From assembly GCA_902796905.1 (NCBI GenBank), contig CADBQU010000028.1, positions 1-46,827 of the forward strand: DNA of 46,827 nt, written 5' to 3'. Positions 18,351 through 26,802 of the stretch are shown piece by piece; position 1 is the stretch's first letter; the number at the start of each line of letters is the position of its first letter. Under the pieces are notes generated by a model. That model saw only the letters and a list, made by a program, of their open reading frames with translations, was not told the DNA's origin and did no database searches. This DNA is from Oscillospiraceae bacterium (lineage in GTDB: Bacteria > Bacillota > Clostridia > Oscillospirales > Acutalibacteraceae). The translations under genes were made by a program, and so were the position numbers.

Positions 18351-19823
18351 ATGAAATACACAAGCACAAGAAACAGCAAAATAAAAGTATCTTCCGCAGA
18401 AGCCATATCAAAAGGTTTATCTGCCGACGGCGGTTTGTTTTTACCAACCGAAATTCCTATCGTTACAAAAGAAGAATTGAACGCTTTAAAAAATAAAACA
18501 TATATAGAACGCGCTAAATTTGTTTTGGGCAAATTTTTAACCGATTTTACCGAAGATGAGCTTGATTATTGCTGCAAAGGGGCTTACACCGGTTCGTTTG
18601 ATAACGAACTTCCGGCTCCGGTTAAAAAATTAAACAACACTGCCTATATTTTAGAATTATGGCACGGTCCCACATGTGCTTTTAAGGATTTGGCACTTCA
18701 GATTTTGCCTTATCTGCTTACAACTTCCGTTAAAAAATTGGGGAATAAAAACGAAACCGTAATTTTGGTTGCAACTTCGGGAGATACCGGAAAGGCTGCC
18801 TTAGAAGGTTTTAAAGATGTTGAAGGCACAAGCATAATGGTATTTTATCCCACAGACGGCGTAAGCAAAATGCAAAAGCTGCAAATGTCAACACAAGAAG
18901 GTAAAAACGTATTTGTTTGTGCTATAAAGGGAAATTTTGACGATGCTCAAACAGGCGTTAAAAAAATATTCGGAAACAAAGAACTTGAAAAGCTTTTAGA
19001 GACAAATAACAAACAGTTTTCAAGCGCAAACTCTATAAACTGGGGAAGACTTGTTCCGCAAATAGTTTACTATATATCGGCATTTATAGATATGGGATGC
19101 CCGGAAAAATTCAATGTTGTGGTTCCTACCGGTAATTTCGGCAATATTCTTGCGGCGTTTTATGCCAAAGAAATGGGATTGCCTATAAACAAGCTTATAT
19201 GTGCCTCTAACGCAAACAATGTTTTAACCGACTTTATTAATACCGGTATATACGATAAAAACAGACATTTTTATACAACAAGCAGTCCTTCTATGGACAT
19301 ACTTATTTCCAGCAATTTGGAAAGATTGCTTTACTTATTGAGCGGTTATAACGACGAATTGATAAAACAATGGCAAACCGAATTATTTAACGGCGGCAAA
19401 TACGAAGTAACCAAAGAAGTTAAAGACAAAATTAAAAAGGATTTCTTCGGCGGATATTGCAACGATGAGCAAACCTTTAAAACCATAAAAGAAACCTTTG
19501 AAAAATACGGATATTTATGTGATACGCATACTGCCGTGGCGGTTAATGTTTATAACGGATATGTTGAAAAAACAGGAGATGAAACTCCCACGGTTATAGC
19601 CTCTACCGCTTCGCCTTATAAATTTGCGCCGAATGTAATTAAAGCTTTAGGCATAAAAGAGGTTGACGATGATTTTAAGCAGCTGGATGTTTTATGCGAA
19701 AAAAGCAAAATGCCCGTACCGAAAAGTATTTTGGAGCTTAAAAACAAGGAAGTAAGATTTAAAAAAGTTCTTGAAAAAGACGATATGCAAAAAGCCGTAA
19801 AAGATTTTTTGAATATAAAGTAA
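18351..19823 (+). CDS. thrC: Threonine synthase
   Basis: ThrC converts O-phosphohomoserine to threonine with pyridoxal phosphate. The 490-residue protein belongs to the long (yeast/E. coli-like) form, beginning MKYTSTRNS and containing LWHGPTCAFKDLALQ, with K112 as PLP lysine, then VATSGDTGKAA and the FSSANSINWGRLVPQI motif. GGGAGAA precedes the ATG. Homoserine comes from hom at 43990-45213; homoserine kinase (thrB) is not in the window. A palindrome that could act as a bidirectional terminator follows. Confidence 0.97.
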   Translation: MKYTSTRNSKIKVSSAEAISKGLSADGGLFLPTEIPIVTKEELNALKNKTYIERAKFVLGKFLTDFTEDELDYCCKGAYTGSFDNELPAPVKKLNNTAYILELWHGPTCAFKDLALQILPYLLTTSVKKLGNKNETVILVATSGDTGKAALEGFKDVEGTSIMVFYPTDGVSKMQKLQMSTQEGKNVFVCAIKGNFDDAQTGVKKIFGNKELEKLLETNNKQFSSANSINWGRLVPQIVYYISAFIDMGCPEKFNVVVPTGNFGNILAAFYAKEMGLPINKLICASNANNVLTDFINTGIYDKNRHFYTTSSPSMDILISSNLERLLYLLSGYNDELIKQWQTELFNGGKYEVTKEVKDKIKKDFFGGYCNDEQTFKTIKETFEKYGYLCDTHTAVAVNVYNGYVEKTGDETPTVIASTASPYKFAPNVIKALGIKEVDDDFKQLDVLCEKSKMPVPKSILELKNKEVRFKKVLEKDDMQKAVKDFLNIK

Positions 19824-19829
19824 AATTTA

Positions 19830-19860
19830 AACAGCCCTTTTAAAAGGGCTGTTCGGATTT
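19830..19860. terminator. Bidirectional terminator between thrC and the DUF1540 gene
   Basis: A perfect 24-base palindrome at 19830-19853 (AACAGCCCTTTT and its complement), flanked by T-rich sequence on the minus side and CGGATTT on the plus side. It lies between convergent genes. Confidence 0.65.
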
Positions 19861-19960
19861 ACAAACTTAATATAGTTTTAAATAGGTTTTATAATTGCTT
19901 CATTTATAAAAGCTTTTTTGGTTTTTAAAATTGTTTAGTTTTTAAAATTCGTTTAATTTA

Positions 19961-20137
19961 TTACTGTTCCTCTTTGGGACTGAAAGTACCGCAGCAGGTT
20001 TCGTCGCAGCAGCAAGCATAACCGGGGCCTACTTTAATTTGGTTTGCGGTGCAGCAGCTGTTTTGATGGTGGATACAGTTTGAAACATTACAGGTAATAC
20101 CGTCCAATACTTTTTTGTCATTAAAATTGTTGTCCAT
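19961..20137 (-). CDS. DUF1540 small cysteine-rich protein
   Basis: This 58-residue gene is preceded by AAAGGAAA on the minus strand, eight bases before the ATG at 20137. The product reads MDNNFNDKKVLDGITCNVSN at its start, followed by CIHHQNSCCTANQIKVGPGY and a Cys-rich end. It has nine cysteines (C16, C21, C28, C29, C42-C44, C48, C49). The pattern GITCNVSNC-xHH-xxxCCTA-x-I-x-V and the terminal C-C-G-T-F match DUF1540, a small probable metal-binding domain common in Clostridia and Bacilli, in some cases linked to spores. Function is unknown. Convergent with thrC and divergent from the metallophosphoesterase gene. Confidence 0.85.
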   Translation of the reverse strand: MDNNFNDKKVLDGITCNVSNCIHHQNSCCTANQIKVGPGYACCCDETCCGTFSPKEEQ

Positions 20138-20381
20138 TTTAAATTTCCTTTCTGAATTTTTGTTTTAAAAATTTTATTGATACAAATTAATATCTGTGTT
20201 TTTAATATAAACAAAAAATATTTAATTTTAATTGTTTTTAAAATTGGAATTTTGCAATTTGTTCAATGTTTAACATAAAAACATTAATATTAATTGTTAA
20301 GTATCATTTTTATTATTAACATAATTAGCTGTTTTATACTGTTTTTATATAAAATATAATTCCTTTAAAAGAAGGTGGAAT

Positions 20382-21068
20382 ATGGCAATTTACATAATAT
20401 CCGATTTGCATTTGTCTTTAAGCGCAAATAAACCTATGGATGTTTTTAAAGGTTGGGAAAACTATACCGAAAGATTAAAGGCAAATTTTAACAGAGTTGT
20501 TAAAGAAGAAGATACGGTTATTTTAGGCGGAGATACTTCCTGGGCTTTAAAATTAAGCGAATCGGTAAAAGACTTTGAGTTTTTGAATAATTTGCCGGGT
20601 AAAAAAGTTTTAATAAAGGGAAATCATGATTTTTGGTGGAGTACCGCAAATAAAAATGATATATTTTTAAAAGAAAATAATTTTAACAAAATAAATTTTA
20701 TATTTAATAATTGTTATGTAGCGGAAGACTTTGCGATTTGCGGAACCAGAGGTTGGTTTTACGATTGCACGGACGAAAGTAAGGACGGAAAAATAATAAA
20801 TCGTGAAGCCGCAAGGCTTGAAAGGTCTTTGCTATGCGCTAAAGAACAACATAAAAATCCCATTGTGGTTTTACATTATCCGCCGGTATATGCAAATTTT
20901 GTTTGCGAACCAATATTTAATATTATTAAAAAGTACAATATAGATACGGTTTATTACGGACATATACACGGAAAGGGAATGAATAATTCCGTAAAAGAAT
21001 ATATGGGAGTTAAGTTAAAATTAACATCTGCCGACTGCATTGATTTTATGCCGTTAAGAATACATTAA
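20382..21068 (+). CDS. Calcineurin-like metallophosphoesterase
   Basis: The 228-residue protein has all metal-binding motifs of the family: D8 and H10 in SDLHL, D51 in GGDTSW, N81-H82 in KGNHDFWW, H165 in VLHYPPV, and H194/H196 in GHIHG. It is soluble, with no signal peptide. The GGDTSWALKL and KGNHDFWW wording matches a group of clostridial predicted phosphohydrolases of unknown substrate. GAAGGTGG precedes the ATG. The 244-base gap upstream is very AT-rich, with a TATAAT at 20355-20360 but a poor -35. tig follows in the same direction after 90 bases. Confidence 0.88.
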   Translation: MAIYIISDLHLSLSANKPMDVFKGWENYTERLKANFNRVVKEEDTVILGGDTSWALKLSESVKDFEFLNNLPGKKVLIKGNHDFWWSTANKNDIFLKENNFNKINFIFNNCYVAEDFAICGTRGWFYDCTDESKDGKIINREAARLERSLLCAKEQHKNPIVVLHYPPVYANFVCEPIFNIIKKYNIDTVYYGHIHGKGMNNSVKEYMGVKLKLTSADCIDFMPLRIH

Positions 21069-21097
21069 AAATAAATAAAATTACTTAAAATTAAAGA

Positions 21098-21126
21098 TTG
21101 AAAAATTAAAAAGTTTGTGTTAATAT
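21098..21126 (+). promoter_or_regulatory. Candidate promoter of tig
   Basis: TTGAAA (21098-21103), a 17-bp spacer and TAATAT (21121-21126). The -10 is imperfect. Confidence 0.4.
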
Positions 21127-21158
21127 ATAAATTGTATAAATTTTAGGGGGAAAAACAG

Positions 21159-22574
21159 ATGAGTTTAAAAGGTTCCAAAAAAATTGAAACCAACCGTTAT
21201 GAGTTAGATATAACCATAAGCGGTGAAGATTTTAGAAAGGCTATTAACGAGGTTTACAAACAAAAAGCCGGAAAAATAGAAGTTAAAGGCTTTAGAAAAG
21301 GTAAAGCTCCGCTTCATATTATTGAACAGTTGTACGGCGAAGGCGTATTTTACGAAGACGCATTAAATCTTTTATATGCAGATTCTTTAACCGAAGCCGC
21401 AAAAGAAGCAGGTTTAACCGTTATAGACGATAAAATGGATTTTGACCTTGTATCTATAAATAAAAAAGACGGCGTTGAATTTAAAGTTAAATTAACCACC
21501 AAACCCGAAATGGATATTGACGGTTACAAAGGATTAAAAGCAGAAAAAGTTAAAGCTGCGGTAAGCGACGAAGAAATAGAAGCCGAACTTAAACAAAATG
21601 CAGAAAGAAATGCCAGAATGGTAGACGCCGGAGACCGTGCGGCAAAAGACGGAGATATTACCGTTATTGATTTTGACGGATATGTAGACGGCAAACAGTT
21701 TGACGGCGGAAAAGCCGAAGGCTATTCATTAACTTTAGGTTCCGGTCAATTTATTCCCGGATTTGAAGAACAAATAGTGGGACACAAAGCAGGAGACGAA
21801 TTTGACGTTAATGTTAAATTCCCCAAAGAATACGGAGCAGAAGAATTAGCCGATAAAGACGCTGTATTTAAAATTAAGCTTCACGAAATAAAAGTAAAAG
21901 AATTGCCTGCCATTGATGATGAATTTGCAAAAGACATAAGCGAATTTGATACTTTGGCAGAGCTTAAAGAAGATTATAAAAAGAAAGCTTTGGAACGCAA
22001 AGAAAAATCCGCCGACGAAGACGTTGAAAATCAACTTATTGAACAGTTGATTGAAAACTTAAAAGGCGAAATACCCGAAGCTATGTTTAATAACAGGGCC
22101 GAGCAGAATGTTAAAGAATTCGGTTACAGACTTCAAATGCAGGGTATGGACATTAATACATATATGCAGTACACCGGTTCTAACATAGAAGAATTAAAGA
22201 AAAATATGCGTCCGCAAGCCGAAAACCAAGTAAAGGTAAGATTGGCTTTGGAAGCAGTTGCCAAAAAAGAAAATTTAAAAGCTACCGATGAAGATATTGA
22301 ATCCGAATATAAATCTATGGCCGACGCTTACGGTATGAAAGCCGAAGATATTAAAGCCAGAATACCGGCAGAAGAAGTAGCGGAAGACTTAGCGGTTAAA
22401 AAAGCCATAGAGTTTATTAAAGCAGAGGCAAAAATTACCGAAGTAGATAAGAAAACCGAGAAAAAACCGGCAGCCAAAAAAATAACAGCAAAAACCACTG
22501 CTGCTAAAAAAACAATCGCAGCCAAAAAAACTACTGCGGCAAAAAAACCGGCAGCTAAAAAAACCGATAAATAA
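21159..22574 (+). CDS. tig: Trigger factor with Lys/Ala-rich C-terminal tail
   Basis: Trigger factor binds the ribosome exit tunnel and helps nascent chains fold. The 471-residue protein has the ribosome-binding loop GFRKGKAP (44-51), an FKBP-type prolyl isomerase domain (about 150-240, including FDGYVDGKQFDGG and GQFIPGFEEQIVGHKAGD) and a helical chaperone domain. The last 41 residues (431-471) are a low-complexity, strongly basic tail with PAAKK, TAAKK and IAAKK repeats. Such a tail is not part of the standard protein and resembles bacterial histone-H1-like sequences. It could add nucleic acid or ribosome binding. AGGGGG precedes the ATG. tig-clpP-clpX is the usual order. Confidence 0.95.
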   Translation: MSLKGSKKIETNRYELDITISGEDFRKAINEVYKQKAGKIEVKGFRKGKAPLHIIEQLYGEGVFYEDALNLLYADSLTEAAKEAGLTVIDDKMDFDLVSINKKDGVEFKVKLTTKPEMDIDGYKGLKAEKVKAAVSDEEIEAELKQNAERNARMVDAGDRAAKDGDITVIDFDGYVDGKQFDGGKAEGYSLTLGSGQFIPGFEEQIVGHKAGDEFDVNVKFPKEYGAEELADKDAVFKIKLHEIKVKELPAIDDEFAKDISEFDTLAELKEDYKKKALERKEKSADEDVENQLIEQLIENLKGEIPEAMFNNRAEQNVKEFGYRLQMQGMDINTYMQYTGSNIEELKKNMRPQAENQVKVRLALEAVAKKENLKATDEDIESEYKSMADAYGMKAEDIKARIPAEEVAEDLAVKKAIEFIKAEAKITEVDKKTEKKPAAKKITAKTTAAKKTIAAKKTTAAKKPAAKKTDK

Positions 22575-22659
22575 TATTTAAACGCACATATAAAAAATTA
22601 TTTAATTTTGATTAAATTTTGATTATATTTTTACGGTTTAGTTCATAATTAATTATAAA

Positions 22660-22713
22660 GCTCTTTCGGCACGATTAGTACTAAGTACCGCAGATGTCGT
22701 TAGAGTTTTTTTG
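22660..22713 (+). terminator. Putative terminator with internal loops between tig and clpP
   Basis: CTCT-TT-CGGCA (22661-22671) pairs with TGTCG-TT-AGAG (22695-22705), with a 2x2 T-T internal loop and one G-T pair. The apical part can form a small GTAC/GTAC hairpin. TTTTTTT follows directly. Confidence 0.6.
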
Positions 22714-22776
22714 TTAAAATAAAAATAAATACCGAAAAACATAATAAAAATATAAAAAATGAAAGAAGGATTTATT

Positions 22777-23358
22777 ATGAGTTTAGTACCATACGTAGTA
22801 GAACAAACAAGCAGAGGAGAACGCTCATACGATATTTTTTCGCGTTTACTTAATGACAGAATAATTATGCTTTACGACCAAGTGGATAATGCTTCGGCAA
22901 GTTTAATTATTGCTCAAATGCTTTATTTGGAAGGTCAGGACCCCGATAAGGATATTAATTTTTATATTAACAGCCCCGGCGGTTCGGTATCTGCCGGTAT
23001 GGCTATTTACGATACAATGCAATATATTAAATGCGATGTAAGTACAATTTGTATAGGTATGGCGGCTTCTATGGGCGCATTTTTACTTGCTGCCGGAACA
23101 AAAGGCAAAAGGCTTGCTTTGCCTAACAGCGAAATTATGATTCACCAACCTTTAGGCTCTGCCGAAGGTCAGGCAACAGATATATTAATTCATGCAAAGC
23201 ATATTGAAAAAACCAGAGAAACTTTAAACGGCATTTTGGCGGAACGCACCGGTCAACCTTTGGATGTAATTAAAAGGGATACGGAAAGAGACAACTTTAT
23301 GTCTGCCGAAGAAGCTGCAAAATACGGTTTAATAGATAAGGTTATTGTATCGAGATAA
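22777..23358 (+). CDS. clpP: ATP-dependent Clp protease proteolytic subunit ClpP
   Basis: ClpP is the tetradecameric serine protease that works with ClpX. The 193-residue protein has the full catalytic triad: S98 in [10 protein letters not shown]123 in IMIHQPLG and D172 in ERDNF. It begins [20 protein letters not shown], as usual. An upstream in-frame ATG (22759) exists, but AGAAGGA (22764-22770) is six bases before the ATG at 22777, which also gives the conserved N-terminus. I see no CtsR-type tandem heptamer upstream. A hairpin separates it from clpX. Confidence 0.97.
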   Translation: MSLVPYVVEQTSRGERSYDIFSRLLNDRIIMLYDQVDNASASLIIAQMLYLEGQDPDKDINFYINSPGGSVSAGMAIYDTMQYIKCDVSTICIGMAASMGAFLLAAGTKGKRLALPNSEIMIHQPLGSAEGQATDILIHAKHIEKTRETLNGILAERTGQPLDVIKRDTERDNFMSAEEAAKYGLIDKVIVSR

Positions 23359-23375
23359 TATTATAATATGCCCTT

Positions 23376-23418
23376 AGACAAAACAATCGGGATTTACTGA
23401 TTGTTTTGTCTGTATTTT
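23376..23418 (+). terminator. Hairpin (terminator-like) between clpP and clpX
   Basis: A perfect 13-bp stem, AGACAAAACAATC (23376-23388) with GATTGTTTTGTCT (23399-23411), a 10-base loop, then GTATTTTA. The T-run is short, so it may stop only part of the transcription or protect the clpP 3' end. Confidence 0.6.
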
Positions 23419-23451
23419 AAAAGCAAAAATAACTAACATTGGGGAAAATAA

Positions 23452-24714
23452 ATGTCTAAATACGATGAAACAAAAAACTTTTGCTGTTCGTTTTGCGGGA
23501 AAAGTCAGGATGAAGCAGGGCAGATAATCGCAGGTCCGGGAGTATTTATTTGCGACGAATGCGTTGAGCTTTGCTATAATATGATAAATCCCAAAATTAA
23601 AAATGCGGACGGCAAGGGCGATAAAAGCAAAAACGATAAAGAAAAATTTTTATTGCCAAGCCCAAAAGAAATAAAAGAAAAATTGGACGAATATGTTATA
23701 GGTCAGGATTCTGCCAAAATTACATTATCCGTTGCGGTTTACAACCATTATAAACGAATATTTGCAAACGATAAAACGGATGTGGAGCTTCAAAAAAGCA
23801 ACGTATTGCTTTTGGGACCTACCGGTGTGGGAAAAACCCTTTTAGCTTCCACTTTGGCAAAATTTTTAGATGTGCCTATAGCAATTACGGACGCAACCAC
23901 CTTAACCGAGGCGGGCTATGTTGGCGAAGACGTTGAAAATATTTTGTTAAGACTTATTCAGGCGGCGGATTTTGATATAAAGAAAGCCGAACGTGGAATT
24001 ATTTATGTTGACGAAATAGATAAAATTGCCCGCAAAAGCGAAAATGTTTCTATAACAAGGGACGTAAGCGGAGAGGGTGTTCAGCAGGCGCTTTTAAAAA
24101 TATTGGAAGGAACGGTTGCAAACGTACCTCCGGGCGGAGGCAGAAAGCATCCTCAGCAGGAGTTTATACAAATAAACACAAAAAATATTTTATTTATTTG
24201 TGCCGGAGCTTTTGACGGTATAGAAAAAATTATAGAAAAAAGAATGGGCAGCGGTTCGTTGGGATTCGGCGCCGAGCTTAAAAACAAATACGCCGAAAAA
24301 GAAGACGAACTTATTCCGTTGGCAACGCATAAAGACCTTGTAAAATACGGTCTTATACCTGAGCTTGTGGGAAGATTGCCCGTAGTAAGCACTCTTAATG
24401 CATTAAAAACGGATGACCTTGTAAGAATAATGAAGGAACCTAAAAATTCTTTGGTAAAACAGTACGAGGCTTTGTTTAAAATGGACGGTGCAAAGCTTAA
24501 ATTTGAAGACAATGCACTTAAAGCAATAGCGGATATGGCAATAGAGCGCAAAACCGGAGCCAGGGGACTGCGTTCAATAGTAGAAGGTATTTTAAAAGAA
24601 ACAATGTTTGAAATACCTTCCGAAAAAAATATAAGCGAAGTTATAGTAACCGAAAAGTGCGTTAAGAAAAACGAAAAGCCGAAAATAGTTTATAAAAAAG
24701 ATAAAACGGCTTAA
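23452..24714 (+). CDS. clpX: ATP-dependent Clp protease ATP-binding subunit ClpX
   Basis: ClpX unfolds tagged proteins and feeds them to ClpP. The 420-residue protein has the N-terminal zinc-binding domain (C12, C15, C34, C37), Walker A GPTGVGKT (122-129), a Walker B-type [11 protein letters not shown] stretch, and the C-terminal sensor-2 region [13 protein letters not shown]. The [10 protein letters not shown] segment includes the IGF-equivalent region that contacts ClpP. GGGGAAAA precedes the ATG. The gene ends 42 bases before a composite terminator/promoter. Confidence 0.98.
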   Translation: MSKYDETKNFCCSFCGKSQDEAGQIIAGPGVFICDECVELCYNMINPKIKNADGKGDKSKNDKEKFLLPSPKEIKEKLDEYVIGQDSAKITLSVAVYNHYKRIFANDKTDVELQKSNVLLLGPTGVGKTLLASTLAKFLDVPIAITDATTLTEAGYVGEDVENILLRLIQAADFDIKKAERGIIYVDEIDKIARKSENVSITRDVSGEGVQQALLKILEGTVANVPPGGGRKHPQQEFIQINTKNILFICAGAFDGIEKIIEKRMGSGSLGFGAELKNKYAEKEDELIPLATHKDLVKYGLIPELVGRLPVVSTLNALKTDDLVRIMKEPKNSLVKQYEALFKMDGAKLKFEDNALKAIADMAIERKTGARGLRSIVEGILKETMFEIPSEKNISEVIVTEKCVKKNEKPKIVYKKDKTA

Positions 24715-24754
24715 AAAACCAAATATGGGTATTGTTTTTGTTGTAAAATAATGC

Positions 24755-24783
24755 TTGACCTGCAAGAGGTTTTGTGGTATAAT
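24755..24783 (+). promoter_or_regulatory. Promoter of rpmG-secE-nusG
   Basis: TTGACC (24755-24760), a 17-bp spacer and a perfect TATAAT (24778-24783). The start site is predicted at about 24790, the first base of the 3' arm of the overlapping terminator, so transcripts made here would lack the 5' arm. Confidence 0.85.
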
Positions 24784-24813
24784 CATTTTAACCTCTTCGC
24801 AGGTCTTTTTTTT
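24757..24813 (+). terminator. clpX terminator, overlapping the next promoter
   Basis: GACCTGCAAGAGGTT (24757-24771) pairs with AACCTCTTCGCAGGTC (24790-24805), 15 bp with one bulged base, an 18-base loop and eight T (24806-24813). The stem and loop include the promoter at 24755-24783. Confidence 0.85.
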
Positions 24814-24881
24814 CGTTCCCAAATCGAATAAAAATGCTGTTGAGGGAGGCAAAATATTTCCGTAAAACGGGAGGTGCCGTC

Positions 24882-25031
24882 ATGAGAGTAAAAATAACTT
24901 TAGCTTGTACAGAATGCAAGCAACGCAACTATGACACAACAAAAAACAAAAATCACAATCCTGACAGATTGGAAATGAACAAATATTGTCGTTTCTGCAA
25001 AAAGCATACGCTTCATAAAGAAACCAAATAA
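24882..25031 (+). CDS. rpmG: 50S ribosomal protein L33
   Basis: The 49-residue protein is the zinc-binding form of L33, with C9-T-E-C12 and C36-R-F-C39 and the usual [24 protein letters not shown] sequence (here [14 protein letters not shown]). GGGAGGTG (24869-24876) is placed five bases before the ATG at 24882; reading further upstream gives no conserved sequence. It opens the standard rpmG-secE-nusG operon. secE starts 11 bases after its stop codon. Confidence 0.96.
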   Translation: MRVKITLACTECKQRNYDTTKNKNHNPDRLEMNKYCRFCKKHTLHKETK

Positions 25032-25042
25032 GGAGTAGTAAT

Positions 25043-25732
25043 ATGAAAACATTAACAAAAGTTCTCCGTATTATATTGGTTGTTGCCGGCGTCGGAACTT
25101 TAGCTTTGTTCTTCTTTATGCCTTTTGCAAGTGTTACGGCAGGCGGTAAAGCGGTATCGCTTACAGGTTCGGTAATGTGTTTTAAAGGAACTGTAAACGG
25201 TTCTAAAATGGCAGTTTCGGCAGATGTTTGGTTCTGCTTTATGCTTTCTTTGTTTACCGCCATATTCAGTGCCATAACATTTTCCAAACATCAGGGCGTA
25301 CGTTGGGCAGCTTTAATAACTTCTTTGGCTTCCAGCATTTATATGCTTGTAATCAATTTAAGCAAACCGGTAAAGTTTGTTGATATCCGTCCTTTAAAAG
25401 ACGTTACGAATATCAGCTATGCGTCGGGTATATTGGTAGCAATGATTTTAATGTTTGTTACATTTGCTTTGGTAGTGGCATATATTTTTGCTTTGGATAA
25501 AGTGGAAGTTATGGAAAGCAAAGGTGCAAAATTACCTTTGGTAAAACGCTTTGTTAATTTCTTAAAAGATTACAAAGGCGAAATTAAAAAAGTTGTTTGG
25601 CCGGGTCCCAGGGATGTAGTTAAAAACACTCTTATAGTACTTGCAATTTGTGTGTTATTCGGAATTATTATTTGGGCTGTGGATTTCGGATTAGGCGCAT
25701 TAGTAGGTGCACTTTGGGGGGCTAAAGCTTAA
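25043..25732 (+). CDS. secE: SecE preprotein translocase subunit with extra N-terminal membrane domain
   Basis: The C-terminal part (about 168-225) is a clear SecE: RFVNFLKDYKGEIKKVVWPG with the following PRDVVKNT amphipathic region, then one membrane helix (about 196-216). SecE clamps SecY in the translocon. The N-terminal 165 residues are not part of ordinary Gram-positive SecE, which is about 60 residues. They contain four predicted membrane helices (about 8-26, 62-80, 88-105, 128-150) and a Gly/Ser-rich exported or loop segment (30-60). I do not recognise this domain. The gene is in its normal place between rpmG and nusG and overlaps nusG by one base, so a sequencing fusion is unlikely. 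Confidence 0.92.
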   Translation: MKTLTKVLRIILVVAGVGTLALFFFMPFASVTAGGKAVSLTGSVMCFKGTVNGSKMAVSADVWFCFMLSLFTAIFSAITFSKHQGVRWAALITSLASSIYMLVINLSKPVKFVDIRPLKDVTNISYASGILVAMILMFVTFALVVAYIFALDKVEVMESKGAKLPLVKRFVNFLKDYKGEIKKVVWPGPRDVVKNTLIVLAICVLFGIIIWAVDFGLGALVGALWGAKA

Positions 25733-26259
25733 TGTCTAACGCTAACGAAGCTAAATGGTATGTTGTTCATACTTATTCGGGTTATGAAAATAAGGTGGCT
25801 ACGGACCTTGAAAAAATGGTAGAGAGCCGCAAAATGAACGACCTTATTTTGGACATTAAAATACCAACCGAAAAAGTAACAGAGATAAAAGATGATGTAG
25901 TAAAAGAAACCGAACATAAGATTTTTCCCGGTTACGTTTTAATTAAAATGATAGTTACCGACGACAGTTGGTATGTTGTTAGGAACACAAGAGGTGTTAC
26001 GGGATTTGTAGGTCCTGCTTCCAAACCCGTTCCTTTAACAGATGAAGAAGTTGAAAATTTAGGCGTAGAGAAAAAATCTGTTTCTTTACAGTACAAAATC
26101 GGTTCAGTGGTTAAAATTATCGACGGTCCTTTGGAAGGATTTGAAGGTAAGGTAACAGAGCTTAACACGAACGAAAACAGCGTTAAAGTTTTAATTTCCA
26201 TGTTCGGCAGAGAAACCTCTGTAGAGTTGGAATTAAATCAGTTAACATTATCTGAATAG
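25732..26259 (+). CDS. nusG: Transcription termination/antitermination protein NusG
   Basis: NusG binds RNA polymerase and influences pausing and termination. The 175-residue protein has the NGN domain starting AKWYVVHTYSGYENKV (8-23), with the KIFPGYVLIKM segment, and a C-terminal KOW domain (about 122-175, GSVVKIIDGPLEGFEGKV). The ATG overlaps the secE stop (TAATG), so translation is coupled. rplK follows after a structured leader of about 100 bases. Confidence 0.98.
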   Translation: MSNANEAKWYVVHTYSGYENKVATDLEKMVESRKMNDLILDIKIPTEKVTEIKDDVVKETEHKIFPGYVLIKMIVTDDSWYVVRNTRGVTGFVGPASKPVPLTDEEVENLGVEKKSVSLQYKIGSVVKIIDGPLEGFEGKVTELNTNENSVKVLISMFGRETSVELELNQLTLSE

Positions 26260-26280
26260 TATCAGATTATTTTGGTAATC

Positions 26281-26340
26281 AGCGCACAGCGCTTTTTATG
26301 CGGTTTATCCGCGTGGGAGGGCATAAGCCCGAAACACCAC
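26281..26340 (+). promoter_or_regulatory. Putative ribosomal protein leader before rplK-rplA
   Basis: Three stems precede rplK: AGCGC-ACA-GCGCT (26281-26293) followed by TTTT, GCGG/CCGC (26300-26312), and a GTGG/CCAC helix (26313-26340) enclosing GGGC-ATAA-GCCC. The last is placed where L1-binding leader structures are known in the L11-L1 mRNA, so autoregulation by L1 is plausible. Confidence 0.5.
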
Positions 26341-26359
26341 TATATTGGAGGAAGAAAAA

Positions 26360-26785
26360 ATGGCACAGAAAATAGCAGGTTACATTAAACTGCAAATTCC
26401 TGCCGGTAAAGCTACACCGGCTCCGCCTGTTGGTCCTGCATTAGGTCAGCACGGCGTAAACATTATGGCGTTTACAAAAGAATTTAACGAACGCACAAAG
26501 AACGACGCAGGTCTTTTAATTCCTGTAGTAATTACGGTATATGCAGACCGTTCGTTCAGCTTTATTACAAAAACCCCTCCGGCAGCCGTTTTAATTAAAA
26601 AGGCTCTTGGAATTGAAAAGGGTTCCGGCGTTCCGAACAAAAACAAAGTAGCTCAACTTACAAAAGAGCAAGTCAGAAAAATCGCAGAACAAAAAATGCC
26701 CGATTTAAACGCTGCTTCTATTGAAACTGCAATGAGTATGGTTGCAGGAACTGCAAGAAGTATGGGCATAACTGTAGAAGAATAA
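26360..26785 (+). CDS. rplK: 50S ribosomal protein L11
   Basis: L11 forms the GTPase-associated centre with 23S rRNA. The 141-residue protein has the standard [20 protein letters not shown] opening and the [25 protein letters not shown]-terminal domain. A TTG at 26345 is in frame but lies in the GGAGGAA ribosome binding site; the ATG at 26360 gives the conserved MAQKIAGYI start. rplA follows 17 bases after the stop. Confidence 0.98.
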   Translation: MAQKIAGYIKLQIPAGKATPAPPVGPALGQHGVNIMAFTKEFNERTKNDAGLLIPVVITVYADRSFSFITKTPPAAVLIKKALGIEKGSGVPNKNKVAQLTKEQVRKIAEQKMPDLNAASIETAMSMVAGTARSMGITVEE

Positions 26786-26802
26786 GCGGGAGGAGTATTA
26801 TA

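Noticed and set aside
19921..19955. Approximate 17-bp tandem repeat (GTTTTTAAAATTGTTTA and a one-base variant) downstream of the DUF1540 gene
   Set aside because: Short, AT-only and imperfect; expected by chance in such AT-rich gaps.
22575..22776. CtsR operator before clpP
   Set aside because: No tandem GGTCAAA-type heptamers are visible, only AT-rich sequence and the hairpin.
24153..24551. Minus-strand open frame of 132 codons inside clpX
   Set aside because: Antisense to the conserved AAA+ region of clpX; Ser-rich low-quality translation.
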